Source: Tanypteryx hageni
Lineage: Eukaryota > Arthropoda > Insecta > Odonata > Petaluridae
NCBI GenBank assembly: GCA_028673005.1
Contig: CM054114.1
Location: forward strand, 10,819,108-10,883,107
Reading direction: 5' to 3'
DNA: 64,000 nucleotides
Part shown: piece by piece, positions 35,020 to 47,257 of the stretch
Numbering within the stretch: the first letter of the stretch is position 1
How the letters are laid out: every line of letters begins with the position of its first letter
Position numbers and translations under genes: made by a program
The notes under the pieces: model-generated
The model's input: only the letters and a program-made list of their open reading frames with translations
Told to the model about the DNA's origin: nothing
Database searches by the model: none

Positions 35020-35260
35020 TTTGGCCGCCATATAATAAGCTCATCGTGAAAAGTTTTAGCATGCCGATTTCGCGCCGTAGTAGGTATACGAGTTGGCCGC
35101 AGTGAGGCGCGCGTGTCGGTGTTTGCGTGTCTCGAGTACTGCTCCACAGCACCTCAAGCGTGGAGACGATCGACGCGACATCTTGCGATGGCACGGATGA
35201 ACTCGGTGCTTCCGTATCAATGAAGGCTACGTTGCCTTGAGAGTTCCGAGCTGGTATTCC
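35020..35260. promoter_or_regulatory. Isolated CpG-rich patch
   Basis: About 240 bp of GC-rich, CpG-retaining sequence (GGCCGCCAT near 35024, GAGGCGCGCGTGTCGGTG near 35104, ACGATCGACGCGAC near 35166) stands in AT-rich surroundings. A 60-codon minus frame runs across it without a known motif. It could be a small CpG island, an exon or part of an unrecognised element. Confidence 0.4.
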
Positions 35261-38200
35261 AGTGAAGGGGGTCGTTATAGCGGGAAGTTTGATACGGCAA
35301 GTTGAATTCTATGAAATCTGTGCATTGCTTAATGCTCATAAATCAATCATATCATTGCATGAATATTCATAATGAATGGAGATTATGTGTGATTAAACCT
35401 GCCAAAATTCTAGTGTATCATCTCCATTGGTTTGCTGAAACTCTATCCCGTAAGAGATTAATTTAAACAAACGTACATCGTCTCAATTAGTTTGAATGAA
35501 ATAGTTATGAGCAGTTGATATTTCTATTTATTCTGATATTTATTTTATCAAAATATATTCCTTCTATAAAAACAAGAAATTTATGTAAATAATTAACCAA
35601 AACTGTGTGCGATCCACACGCGATCATTTTAAGCTGACCACATTCATTTTTGTTAATTTTACGTAAGAAGGAATCTTCTCTCGAGAGCTGATCGATTGTT
35701 AAGAATTTTGTACTCAAATACTACATTTTAATGTGTTTTATAAGGCAAAATAAAATTAAAAATTAAACAAACCAACAAAGTCAAATTTAACATACCTTTC
35801 GCAAATTTCTGAACCTTAATGACCTTAATTATGAGTCTAAGAAACTTAAAATATTACGTACACTATCCAAATAATATGCTCTAGCCACTTCAATAAGCAC
35901 TCTTGATACAACAAATAAATATTGTATAAATTAGTCTAAAATTGAATTAATTTGAGGCATTAAATAAACATTTTCAATTCAAATTGCAATTGATTAGTAA
36001 TTATTTTGGTTGAACACTTATTAATGAAAATAAGGCAATATATTTATTATTCGTAATGAAACTATTTCACGTGTATCTAACACTTGTAGCCACAATAAAC
36101 CATTGCCTTACACATAGTGACGCTTGTTCACATTTATTTATAACAAAAAATTGCGACATTGTCGAAATCGAAATGTTCGATTTCCCTCTATATAAGTAAA
36201 TGTAGGTGAATCTTAATCACCTTTCCAATACTGAGCGTTTGAAAAGTTTGGTATTAAATTATTTTTTAATGCGTGGCAATTCATTAACTTTCGAAAGGAA
36301 TTGGTCGTGAAATTACTTTCCAGGTAAAATGCAATATATTAAAACGGAGTGAACAGATGAATAAATGTTAACATGAGAGGGTATTATTAAGGATATTTAT
36401 AAAAATGTGCACATCAAGAAATAACTGGTAGGGGATATATTTAAATAAATTTTACAATATCTTATGTGTTTATGAAATGCGTAACATTTATGTTTTACTT
36501 TGCGTATATACTGAAATTAAGTTTCATAATTTAATGAGAGTAACTATCATTAGGATACTCACTTTTTTCGTGCAAGGGTGTGAGAACCTATTAAAACATG
36601 AAAAGTGAGCCAATTATTGTCACGGTTTTTAGTATGGAGAAACTCGATCAATGTCCAAAATTAAAATAAATTAACAGAATCTTAACACTTCAAGTTGTCG
36701 TTGAAATTATAAAAAAAATTGTTGCGGTGAATCCAGGTCCTTTACTGTCTGTCAAAAAGCGTCGTTGTTATTTTTAAAAAATAGGAATATACCAAATAAC
36801 GAATTTGGAAATTAAAAACTCTGCACACACTTCAAACGAACCCGCTTATATTAAGACGTATTGTTGATAGAAAAGTTTGTTAAAATTTTAATTAATATTG
36901 TTTTCGTTCTTGATGAAATTGTTATGATACTTCGATGAAAGAACACTTATTCTCAATGTTGATTAGATCGAATACAACGACATCTGAATTGCCAAAACGA
37001 GTCTGGGAACACCAGATAAATTAATATTTCACATCAACATTTAAAAAATTGATTAATGATTTTAAATAAAAAATATATTCGACCCGCATTCTACAAAACC
37101 ATTAAGCTATCACTCTGCCTGTGTGTATACAGATATACATAATGTCCATGATCACTTGTGCAGGCACAATTGTTTATTTTTCGCTATTTTTGCTCCCTGT
37201 GTATCTTTATGGTTCTCACAAAAAGCGCTGATTTTGGGAAAATTTGACATCGCAATGAAAATTTTTATACTCATACTTATGAAAATGGTACATCATTACA
37301 AATTCGTGTGAGATTATATTCCTTCATTCAAAATTCTATAGGGAAAACTACAGTGTTTGTTTTGAAAAAATATGTTTTGTATTACTTGATTATCAACATT
37401 GTTAGGTGCCATGTTGCCCGTTAATACCTCCGCACGTCAGAAAAGATAATTCTACTATTTTTTCTTAATTCATCGTCTATTTTTCTTATTATTTTCGTAC
37501 GCCGAATGTTAAACTGCTTGTCAATGAAATTATGATACATTTATTTATTTACTAAAAACAGTTGCAGTTTGGCTACATACCAGTTGGCAACGTTACATTA
37601 ATTGCTGACAGTAAATTACAGCGAATTAAAACATAATAGAACTTACAGCGAGCTCAAAATCGCTTTTCCAATATTTAAAAGAATAAAATTATTAATGTTA
37701 TAAAAATGACACATTTGGCATTAGAATCGTGATCAAATAATCTCTCATTAGTATTAAGGAAATAAGATTTTAATATACTCACGATTCGTTTGAAATTATA
37801 GCCTGACACGATTAGGACTGCATATGGATATTAATCATTTTCGGGAGATTATTGAAAAGAACATTTTTATGATTTCTAATTTTCTGATGATATAACGACA
37901 TGGAAATGCTGAAGTTGGTCGAGAAAATAATTTTATCTTTGAAATAAGTCCCCTTCATGTCCTTCGATTTCCTAAAGCAACCAATATAATTATAGAAATT
38001 CTTAGTCCATAAAAGATTTCATCGAAACGTCTTCTGAGAGTTTTTTCACCATTTATAGTATTTTACAAAAAATGTATTTATTAGAACATAAACATTTCTG
38101 TGATTTAATGCAGAACTTAGAAATTTGAAGCATTTGAAGATAGGTTGCCACTCCGATTTTTTTAGGTATCCGCCAAAGAAAAATCACTCTAGGTTGGAGG

Positions 38201-40182
38201 TTATTTTTAATCATATTATACGCTGATGAATATTTTACTCTGTTAATTTATGGATTTTGCCAATATTTAAACGTAAAATTATCTTGCAAAAATTTCTTTA
38301 TATTTTAAACGATCGAAAATAAATAACGCTTAATTTGCTTAATGTTTGATTTATGTGAAATTTGTGTTATTCTTAAGCTAGGATTTGATATTTTTCGGCA
38401 GGTTATAATTTAAATATAGTTAAATAAAAGCTACTCGAAGGTAGACAATATTTTTTCGATTCTCCATATCTTTTTCTCCCAGTCACTCTGTCACACTCTC
38501 TCATTCAGTGTATTCTTCCCTCTCAGAGCTCACTATTTCGATACGAGAACAAAATGAGCTATTTCAATACATCGTGAAGACAAAATTCTGCGATTTATGC
38601 TCACAAATATCTTATTTTCCTCATCACAACATTACATGGCAAGTACATTTGTTCATTTATTCTGGGACAAGCGTGATTTAATTAAGGTGATGTAGCTAGC
38701 AATTAATAACGTTCAAAGTGATGATAAAAATTCACGAAAAATCTTTATAAAAGAAATAAAAACAACACTATTCCTGGTTTAAGAAAGGGAAAACCGCCCA
38801 AAACAACATCTATTCTTGTCGTCATATTTCATTCTTCTGTTTTTAGAGCATTTGATGTTGCTGTAAATAATTGGCCTGAGCAAATATTTTTTGGCGCAAA
38901 AAGTGTTGAATTTTCTATGGTTACTTTTAAAGTCTTTTTAAACTTTGATTATAATAAATTTCTAAGCTACACATTCTAAAGGATAATTTTGAAAATTTAT
39001 CTTTAGGAAACCAAAGGCACTTATAAAAGGGATACATATATGAAATTTTGCTTGATGACAAAACAATGGGTAAAAAACTCACGGAAAAATTCCGAAATTT
39101 CAAAAACATTTCAATTTTAGATAATTTTCCGACCCCCTTGTTTCATTTCTACTCCTCATAAGAAAAAAATTGAAATCTGTGCAAAGCTTTATAAAATTGC
39201 ATTTTTTAAATTATTAGCATAAAGATATAAACTCGAAATATGAACATCGTTATAGCTAAAAGAAATAATTTAATTTTTAAGACAAAATTCATATCCGTGC
39301 GACTTAACAAAAATATTGTTTTTAATTTGAAACAATAGAATAGAAATATTCACACATACATGTAATAATGTAAAAAAGCATAAATACTGATGGTTTAGAA
39401 TAATGTCTAAGGACTGAAACACGTTAGACCAGTAGCGATATCAATGAAATATTGAATTTTTTATTTAATAAATTAATTTAGTCATCTTTTGTATCACTAA
39501 AAAGAAAGTAATAAATATAAAGTAAAAATAACATTTGGAATACAATAGTTGTGGGACAAATAAATATTAATGAGGATTTATTTGTTAAACATTATGCTAT
39601 AATTATTTTATATTCCCAAAACAACTATTCTTTCTTGAAAATTCAATTATGTGAATGTTAGGTTTATGTTTTACTCATCCGTCCATAGGAAACATATCAT
39701 GAAATTAAATTTTATAATTTTTGTATTTCTATTTTTAGTCGAAGATGAAAATGGCATTCTGCTTTCGCAGAAATTTTACTCAAAGACTTACAAAAATACA
39801 GCATTTTAAAATCTCTATATCTGAATTAATTATCACAGTATCAAATAAAAACTGGATATTTATTTATTTTCACTACCATCGTAATATTTATCGCAACCAT
39901 GGTATTGTTCAAACTTCAGAAGAGAATTTAAAATTTGTGAATGTGTCGATATATGCGATGCGAAATTATTATCCAAGCCGATCGGACGCAATTACATGAT
40001 ACCGACAACAATGCAAATCACCTTGACGATGAAATATTTTCACGAAAGAATCCGTCAACTTATAAAATTGATGTTTTGATCGATTCAAAGCGTATTAAAC
40101 AATCGATGGCAATAGATTTTTTCCGTTCTTTTAGGCGCTCGTTATTTCAAGTTTCGAATTTCTAAGATGATTTTAAGTAGTT
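35261..40182. other. AT-rich non-coding sequence
   Basis: A long stretch without a supportable gene. On the minus strand, 37540-37640 ends in a TAAATAAATAAA-like tail after a moderately complex stretch and may be a LINE 3' fragment. A pyrimidine patch lies near 38470-38525. Frames at 39745-39999 and 39941-40165 are unrecognised. Confidence 0.45.
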
Positions 40183-41287
40183 TTAACCCACTAAACGCCA
40201 TGGTACCTCTGGAGACCCCAGCGTAAGTTTGTCTTGTTGTAATTTTGAAACCTGACAGAATAATTTTGAAAAGAGAAAAAATTGATAAATAGTGTTTTCC
40301 TCTCTCACCCCTTATTATAAGGCCCAGTACCGTTGTTTTCATTTTTTCTATTATTACATAGTAAATATTGATTGTTGCACACAGCATTGAAGTCATGCAC
40401 GACCCCAAGAAATTTGTGATTTTCTTGACCTCTAATGCTATTTTTTGTGTTTTGCAATTGCGCCCATATACGTTGGCAGGACTGCTTTGCTTAGAATATA
40501 TGTAGTTCGGGAGGTAGGGTGGGGGGAGTATGTGAGCGAATGATCGCTTTGCGTTTCTGCTGAGGCATGAAATCACAATAGTTAACATGCGCTATGTGAT
40601 AAACCTCAATGATCCAGATGCTGAATTTCGTTAATTAGAAAGTAGTGGGAAAAATTTTTAGTGATAGCGAAGAATCTGATGAGGATTGAAAACAACATTT
40701 CTTTGAAGCTCAGGGCAGTTAATAAGATGAAGAAGATATTTTTGAATCAGAGGTTGGTGGACCACCAACTTCTTCAGAATTCTTCGTCTCAAGGCATGAG
40801 AGTTGTTCTGGATTCCATTGCTGGTTTAAAGAATTCTGGAAATAGATTTACAACAAATAATTTCTTCACAAGTCTTGATTAGGCAAGAGAATTAGAAAAT
40901 TGATTACTGATACTTGTTGGAACAACGCAAAAAGTTAAAACTGAGTTTCCTCGAAAATTTACCAATTTAAAAGTATGGTAGGAATACTCGTCAAAGCTTG
41001 CCTTTCAAGCTTCTTCTACAGTTGTTGCTTACTGCCCAAAGAGAAGAAACCTTCTATTGCTCATTATTATTCATTGAGCACCAAATATCTCTCCTGAGCA
41101 ACATGCTATGGCGAATATAATTCTTTATTACAATGCGACTAAATCAGGATTTGATGAAATGAGTAAGCCAGTAATAACATATGCGATAAAACGAATTAAA
41201 ATACGTTAGCCCATGTTCAGATTTTACAATATGGTTGACATAAGTTGTTTGAACGCTTATATTTAGGGAATTTATTTTTCGGGTTAA
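40183..41287 (+). mobile_element. Decayed piggyBac element with candidate TTAA boundaries
   Basis: The left boundary candidate is TTAA at 40183-40186 followed by CCCACTAAACGCC. piggyBac elements insert at TTAA and often begin CCC. The right candidate is GGG then TTAA at 41281-41287, with TTT..(C)GGGTTAA matching the reverse complement of the left tip only partly. Between them lies a broken transposase (40650-41187). About 465 bp of left leader precede the coding relic, and the element has lost the middle and the C-terminal part of the gene. Confidence 0.5.
40650..41187 (+). pseudogene. piggyBac transposase relic
   Basis: The transposase of piggyBac elements cuts DNA with three Asp residues. 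Readable pieces are an acidic N-terminus IFSDSEESDED, then stops, then GNRFTTNNFFTSLD, VGTTQKVKTEFPRKF, KLAFQASSTVVAYCPKR and MANIILYYNATKSGFDEMSK. The conserved TTDNFFTS motif carries the second catalytic Asp. Here that Asp is Asn. The TKSGFDE block (family TKGGVD) keeps its Asp. Sequence between the acidic N-terminus and the FFTS block, which should hold the first catalytic Asp, is deleted, and the Cys-rich C-terminus is missing. There are several stops and frameshifts, so it is dead. Confidence 0.85.
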
Positions 41288-41436
41288 AAATAAAATCGCA
41301 GTTGGGGCATAGTAATCGGGTTTTAAAATTTTTATAACTTCGGGTGTTAATGAAATCAAAGCATTTACCTTTTTAAAGAATTTGGATTAAATGAAGTTTA
41401 ATAGAAATAAAATTGTGACCAGTACACGTTATATTC

Positions 41437-41930
41437 ATCATAGGTAGTCTGTCCGTAGACAGGTCCGTGATTATTCTTGGTTAAACTTGGTTCTCCATAT
41501 ACTCCTATTTTCCGCTGTCCTCTTTATATCTTGATAACTCTCTTTCCCTTTCAAATCGTCTATCAGCTGAAACCTTTTCCTACCTCTTTCCCTTTTCCCA
41601 TCTAGTTTTCCTTCTAACACGTCTTTAATCATACTCTCTCTCCTCAGGTAATGTCCAACCCAGTTAGCCTTCCTCTTTCTGATAGTCTGTATAATCATTC
41701 GCTTCTCTCCTATTCTTCGTAGCACTTCATCGTTTTTCATCCTATCTGTCCATTTTATCTTCAGCATTCTCCTCCAAGTCCACATTTCAAAGCTTTCCAA
41801 GTATTTGATGTCATTTTTCCTTAGCGTCCATGTTTCTGCCCCATACAATGCTATACTCCATACGTAGCATTTTATCAACTTCTTGCGGATATCTTCCGGA
41901 TATCTTATATTATACACGTAATATTATACC
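41437..41930 (-). pseudogene. LINE 3' fragment: C-terminal part of an endonuclease/reverse-transcriptase ORF
   Basis: An open minus-strand frame of 148 codons (41471-41917). It contains IALYGAETWTLRKNDIKYLE, FEMWTWRRMLKIKWTDRMKN, RRIGEKRMIIQTIRKRKANW and WVGHYLRRESM, ending in RTKFNQE and a stop. This is the region after the RT domain of a LINE ORF2 family widespread in insects, with the typical ACGGACCTGTCTACGG downstream end and a short ATGATGAA tail at about 41440. RT palm motifs and the endonuclease are absent (5' truncation). The frame is unusually intact for its age, suggesting a fairly recent insertion. Confidence 0.85.
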
Positions 41931-43110
41931 CCTTTTATATTTTCACATGTAAACTGGTAACATACAACAATGTCTGAAAGCGTTGCTGATTTTTGCCGCT
42001 ATTCAATCTGGCTGAAAAAAACAGCGAAGAATGCGACGCTGTGTCGCGTGGCGTGTAAATGGAATTCCATATCTGTGATATTATGGTCGAACGATAAAAT
42101 TGTATGTCTTGTAGAAGCTTCTCGTCCGTGTTCTTCTCCGAATCAATTAATTATGTCTCCATTTCTGTGGGTAACTGTGCGTTTTTGAAATAGCTATAAT
42201 TAACTGATAAACTTCAGATTTTAAATAGATTACAGCCAAATCACGAAGGTTGTTCATATCAAATGTAGACGTGAGCTGAATCTGTAAAACGTTTGCATAT
42301 TAAAATTGTGTCCGAAGGTTTCAAGCCCCTAGTTTAACATTAATTATTTCATTACTAGTTTAACATTTTCGGGTTTACTGGAGTTTTACTGGAATTTTTA
42401 AAAATCCGAATCAGGAGGAAACTGGAAAAATTGGGTAAAACCCGAAAACTATATTCCATACTTATACTGTATGGGTGTAAATGAATTTTGAATGTAACAT
42501 AAGGCTATCGTCGAAGGGAGCTCCTGTTGGAACTTGGAATATATGATTCCTGCAATATTATCTAGATAGACCACAAAGAACATTTCCACAAAATAAATCA
42601 AGCTTGAAGATAGACAAATGTAGTGTCCAAGAGGGAAAAATAGAAAAGTTACGATTACTTGCAGTAGTTTTGTGTGAAATATTCATATAAAGGACTAAGG
42701 TGACGCTTGCAAATATAAAGAAAATTAGTAAGACATTAGATTGAATCGCTTGGCACTGATTCTTATAAGTTCGGTGTATTTTTTAATTTAAAGATTCTTT
42801 TATATATACCATTTTATAATAAATGCATTTAAAGTACAACGTTACAGTATAATTAACAATAATAACGACCTTATGTAATTGAAAGAATAAAAATAATAGT
42901 TTTTGCTCAAATGGCTGCGTTCATGTGATACACTTGCATGGGGTCGCCATTGACCCCACTGGTATCAGGTGGAAGATTTTTTTTAGTATTTGAAAGGTTA
43001 ATATGCTAATGATTAATATGCTACATTCATCCCCTTGCTCATCAAATGAAGATACTGAACGCTCCTGGAATAGAATCCATGACTTGAATGTAGATGACAA
43101 ACAGCTTAAA
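41931..43110. other. AT-rich non-coding sequence
   Basis: No gene is supported. A GC-richer block near 42940-42990 (GGGGTCGCC...GACCCC) recalls a transposon end but has no partner that I can show. The 72-codon frame at 41970-42188 is unrecognised. Confidence 0.45.
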
Positions 43111-43143
43111 GTAAATAAATAAATAGATAAATAAATAAATAAA
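43111..43143. repeat. (AAAT)n microsatellite, left half of split array
   Basis: TAAATAAATAAATAG and further AAAT units run directly up to the Helitron 5' end. The array continues at 44312-44328 after the element, so one microsatellite was split by the insertion. Confidence 0.9.
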
Positions 43144-44311
43144 TCTATGATAATAATACACAGTTTTTCTCTGCTAGGAGAATACAGTAGTGCTATCTAT
43201 CAGCGCTCTACCAGAACTAAATCTTCTATTATTGAAGTGAAATTATAGATTATCATTTGTTTACCTTAACAACAAAGTTATTAAATATAATAGATAGTGT
43301 GTACAACATATTAAAAGTGCTTCGTAAAAATTCTTGACATGTAAACGTTTAGAAGCTGAAAGAAACAGACCTAGACTTCAAATGGAGAGGCAGAGAAATG
43401 GGCAAATTAATTCAAATGTGGTAAATTAACAGAAACTATTGTGGAGCCAAATATTCTCAAAAAGAGTTAAACGAATCAAAAAGTTATACTGATTGTTGCC
43501 ATAATGGAAAATTAAAGATATTATAATTGAAAGAAAACATTAGAGCGGCACCCAAAGAAAAAGAGTTTGCAGATTGGCTTCTAAAACTGGGAGATTCGAC
43601 TGAAATCCCTGATAATTGTTTTTCTGAAGAGTCAAATTGTGATTTCTTATTTGGCAAAAGCATTGATTCACAAGATATAACTCATTATTCGAAAGCTATT
43701 CTTTGTGCTAAAATCGAAATTCCACTAGAACTGAACGAAAAAGTTTTAGAAAAACTGTCAGGCGAATTAAAAGAATACCTCAGTGTTGACGAAGAAGATT
43801 GCAAATTTCTATACCCCCTAGAGTGTCTACAAAGTCTAAATCCAATAGGTATGCGGCCGCACAAACTTATTGTCAGACTCAAAGAAGGAGCAATTATAAT
43901 GTTGTTACGGAACTTGAGTCCCAAACAAGGTCTTTTTAATGGAACAAGATTGGTAGTTAGAAAGCTGTTTTCTTCATTGATAGACGCTGAAATTATAACA
44001 GGAAGATTCCGAGAAAATAGAGTGTTTATTCCTCGAATATCATTGACCCCATCAGACGTAAACCTGCCTTTTCAACTCAGAAGAAAAGTTCCCAATTAGG
44101 CTTTCATACTCTATGACTATAAACAAGTCACAAGGCCAGACATTTGATGAAATTTTCTACGCATGGACAGCTTTATGTGACTTTTTCCAGATTAAGAAGT
44201 TTTCATTTTGATATACTTTGGTGAAAAATTAATTAAAAACCCTGTATTTAAAGAAGTATTGTTGGAATAAAGTTTTAATTTAATCGCAAGTGTTTTGCGG
44301 GTTTCAGCTAG
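43144..44311 (+). mobile_element. Internally deleted Helitron with both ends
   Basis: The 5' end TCTATGATAATAATACACAG directly follows an A of an (AAAT)n array. The 3' end has hairpin CGCAA-GTGTT-TTGCG (44285-44299), then GGTTTCAG and CTAG (44308-44311), directly followed by TAAATAAATAAATAAG. Removing the element restores a continuous AAAT array, so the A|T insertion rule and absence of a target duplication fit Helitrons. Inside is a fused relic of the Rep/helicase protein (43340-44270) lacking the HUH endonuclease. At 1,168 bp it is non-autonomous and would need a complete relative for movement. Confidence 0.85.
43340..44270 (+). pseudogene. Helitron Rep-helicase relic with large internal deletion
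   Basis: The full protein carries an N-terminal region, an HUH Rep nuclease and a PIF1-like helicase. Visible here are an N-terminal piece (AERNRPRLQMERQRN, then after stops SYTDCCHNGKLKIL) and, three codons after a stop, the last helicase part: EFADWLLKLGD, YPLECLQSLNPIGMRPHKL, GAIIMLLRNLSPKQGLFNG, then FIPRISLTPSDVNLPF. A one-base deletion in AAAGTTCCC shifts the frame before RLSYSMTINKSQGQTFDEIF. The C-terminus NPVFKEVLLE ends with TAA at 44268-44270. The Rep domain and helicase motifs I-III are gone. The longest open part is 43527-44099 (190 codons). Confidence 0.9.
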
Positions 44312-45699
44312 TAAATAAATAAATAAGCCTAAAATAAATATAAAAGTTGCGCTGCCAAGTAATTCCTGAAATTTTGATCCTAAAAGAATAATAAAACGTT
44401 TTGGAATTATAAGCGGTTTTCTCATTCTCCCATTTAACAACATAGACAAAGGACATTAACAGAGATTCTGAGAGAGGGAAAACGAGATTATATTCTATTA
44501 GAAGAGATGTATTTATATATTGAGCAACAAGAGTCGCATTGAAACCTTTCGCAACGCATCTGAACGCGTGAATATATTTATTTATCTCTTGAAAAACAGA
44601 GAGCATTAATTTTCGAAAGGATATTAATACATTAATTTTCATAATTTGGTACGCTTCTTCTGATAAATATAAAATTTAATAAAAACGAAGGAAGCTGATG
44701 ATAGCTGTAACAGGCGAAACCGGACGGTTAAATACGTGGAAATTTATTATAAATTACAATAATTGTTTTTGTTTCTATTATGGAATCTTTCCACAGAGTC
44801 AAACCTTCACAAGTGGGGTTTGCCATACTGGTAGTTTGGATTTAATCGATATGCTGTTAACATTCACTGGAATAAACTAGCCTCCATTGTTGCGAAATAT
44901 TGTTTATTTCAATACGGTTCCTGCTCCAGGAGATATCCTATATACGTACGAGATCCTAGAGACTTGCACAGACGAAAGACTAAAAAATTGTAAATAAAAA
45001 ATATTTTTTTCGGGGACACGTTCGCCAAAATCCCGAAGTTGAATTTTTAGTAATCACGACACTTTATACACTTCGTATAGATAAATAAAAAGATTAAAAT
45101 AATAATTATGTAAAATTAATCTATAAAAATAACCAACATGTAATGAGAAATTTCACTCTAATTTTGTTTTGGTTGATATTGTAGATTTTTTAATTGAAAT
45201 TGCTTTCGGAAAAAACGATTTAGTGCTCCACCTGCCTGTACGTAATTATTTACCGTAGACTGCGAATGTGGACGCAAATTCGTACACACACATATTTGTA
45301 CGCACATGCGCATTCACACATCCGCATTGCCATAGATGCTCCAAAATAAGCACTATACATAGCAGTTGTATAGGATCAGCACCTGTATATTTCTATTTTC
45401 CACCATTTGCGCTGCCTACAAATTCTGAGATCCGATAATTTGTGAAATTCTCCCATGACACGCACAGCACGTTTGAAGTTGCTTTTATAAAACTAACCGT
45501 TTCTTGAAGAATTATTTAATAACGTTCAAGTTAATTACTTCTATACATTTTCCATATACGTAGATCAATTACTTTTAGGACTTGTTCCATTAAAAAGACC
45601 TTGTTTGGGACTCAATCTTACGAGATATAAAGAAAAGTTAATTTTTTGTCACCAGTAAAATGGCACTTCCGATTAGGGTACGTGAACCATTTATATCTT
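44312..45699. other. AT-rich non-coding sequence
   Basis: After the right half of the AAAT array no gene is supported. Minus frames at 44192-44449 and 44304-44642 overlap each other and lack motifs. Around 45270-45330 there is a CA/CG-rich patch. Confidence 0.45.
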
Positions 45700-45850
45700 T
45701 TTCTCATTTTGTTTGTCCTTATGTCATAAATACCAAATGTGATGAACATCCGCCCGGTAGTTTCGCAAATGAAACATGCGGTCGGACGCGACGGGACCGT
45801 AAGGCGTTCTCTGTTTATTTTTTGTAAAGAACACCTAATAATAATTAGGC
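45700..45850 (-). repeat. Dispersed repeat DR2, copy 2
   Basis: On the minus strand TTAGGTGTTCTTTACAAAAA, ACCGCATGTTTCATTTGCGA, AAACTACCGGGCGGATGTTC and ATGACATAAGG follow the block order of the copy at 47258-47440. The GTCCGTCTGTC block is altered to GTCCCGTCGCGTCCG. Confidence 0.6.
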
Positions 45851-45899
45851 GGAGATTAAGAAATCGGATAATAATTTCAGCGGACCTAATAAACTAAAT

Positions 45900-46240
45900 C
45901 AGGGGTTGGCAACCTACGACCCGCTGGCCGCATGCGGTTCCAGAGAGCGCCTCATGCGGCCCTCGAAGCAATGATGAAAAATTGGCCGGCCAAAAATTTA
46001 ATATAAACAATTTTATATTTTTCATTTAAATTATGAACTCGAAATATTTTTAGTGAAGTCTTAACGCCAATAAATTATTTAGAGTTCATTTTCACTGATA
46101 ATAGGCCACTGAATATCTAGGTAACATTGGTTGAAACCGCTTACATGACCCACCCAATTTCTTGCGACATCTAATACGGCCCTCTGAAGCGTTCACAACT
46201 ACGAATGTGGCCTGCCATGCGAAAAAAATTTTCGGCCCTG
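45900..46240. mobile_element. Non-autonomous hAT-type element
   Basis: The left end is CAGGGGTTGGCAACCTACGA followed by CCGC, and the right end, reverse complemented, starts CAGGGCCGAAAATTTT. GCGGCC- and GGCCT-type motifs lie near both ends. Flanks AACTAAAT and AAATATAT match 6 of 8. No coding sequence. The CAGGGGTTGGCAAC start is characteristic of hAT elements. Confidence 0.65.
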
Positions 46241-47089
46241 AAATATATGATTAGCAAAATTTCTCGGGATGATGATTATAGTGGTCGTTGCAGCGCTGCT
46301 TGCAAATCGGATTTAACGGCGAAAGAAGGCAGGAAAACTATTATATTTTTAGAGGAAATTTTAATTATTTAATAAACAAGCCTAATGGTTCTTCTTCTAT
46401 TTTCTAGATTTAAATAACTGAATTGTGTTATAAAATTGAATCATAAAAATAGTTTTACATATTTCTTCTTGTTTCTTCATTTCAGGGTATAAAATGAGAC
46501 CTCATTATTCTCTATTTCTCTCCCTTGAACCCACATCCATTTCCCATTAAAGAGCAAGATATTGTTTAAAGCATTGGACTCGTTGCCATAGTAACAGAAT
46601 TTCAAATTGTTAACTTTTTAAAAATATCTTTTGGGAAACATTTCATTAAAAAGCAATTAATTCATGCCTATTCCGTATTTTCTGTTTTTTTAGATTTTCC
46701 TGATATGGTACTCCACCCCATCAGGATGATGTGGCATTTGCTAAACTTGATAGAATCATACCCTCACCGGGTGAAGAGGTATTTGCCAACATTATAGGAA
46801 CCATACTTCCGTACATAAATTATTTCCGTGTGTGCCCTATAATTCAGCTTGAATTCGAAATAATAACGCAAATAAACAATCTAATTGCTCATTGTCAATA
46901 TTTATCTAATCATAAAACTAAAATACAAATTGTACCCGTATTATTAACTAATAGGATTCAACCTCCTCTGAATACTACCTTTGATGTATTTGAAATATTA
47001 AACACATTTTCTTTGCGTAATTTATACAAATAAATAATATGTGTAATATACATTATTAAATAATTACAGTAAGTTATGTGCTATGATTG
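46241..47089. other. Non-coding sequence with one unrecognised 100-codon frame
   Basis: The plus frame 46731-47033 begins MAFAKLDRIIPSPGEEVFAN and is hydrophobic/Asn-rich toward its end. I do not recognise it. It is AT-biased, has no partner exon that I can define and lies next to repeats, so I do not call it a gene. Confidence 0.4.
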
Positions 47090-47170
47090 TGACGTCATTA
47101 TGTTTCCTTCGTTGACTGAAATCAAGGGTATTATAATGCAATCTATAAAAAGCATAAAATCGATGATATT
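47090..47170. repeat. Second copy of the 30.3-kb Helitron-body block
   Basis: GATTGTGACGTCATTATGTT, TCGTTGACTGAAATCAAGGG and ATAATGCAATCTAT match GATTGTGACGTCATCATATG and the following bases at about 30303-30370. Both include a CRE-like TGACGTCA. No terminus is visible here. Confidence 0.55.
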
Positions 47171-47257
47171 CGAATATATAATATTAATAATCATTTAAAG
47201 CGTTAAACCTGTCTTGGTTGTTGAAAATTTTCATTTTCGAAACTATAAAAATTCCCT

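Noticed and set aside
39405..39430. Third hammerhead-like motif (CTAAGGACTGAAACACG)
   Set aside because: CUGANGA core and stem II are not present; resemblance is only superficial.
42940..42990. Second piggyBac-like terminus (GGGGTCGCC with GACCCC)
   Set aside because: No TTAA next to it and no convincing match with the end at 40187.
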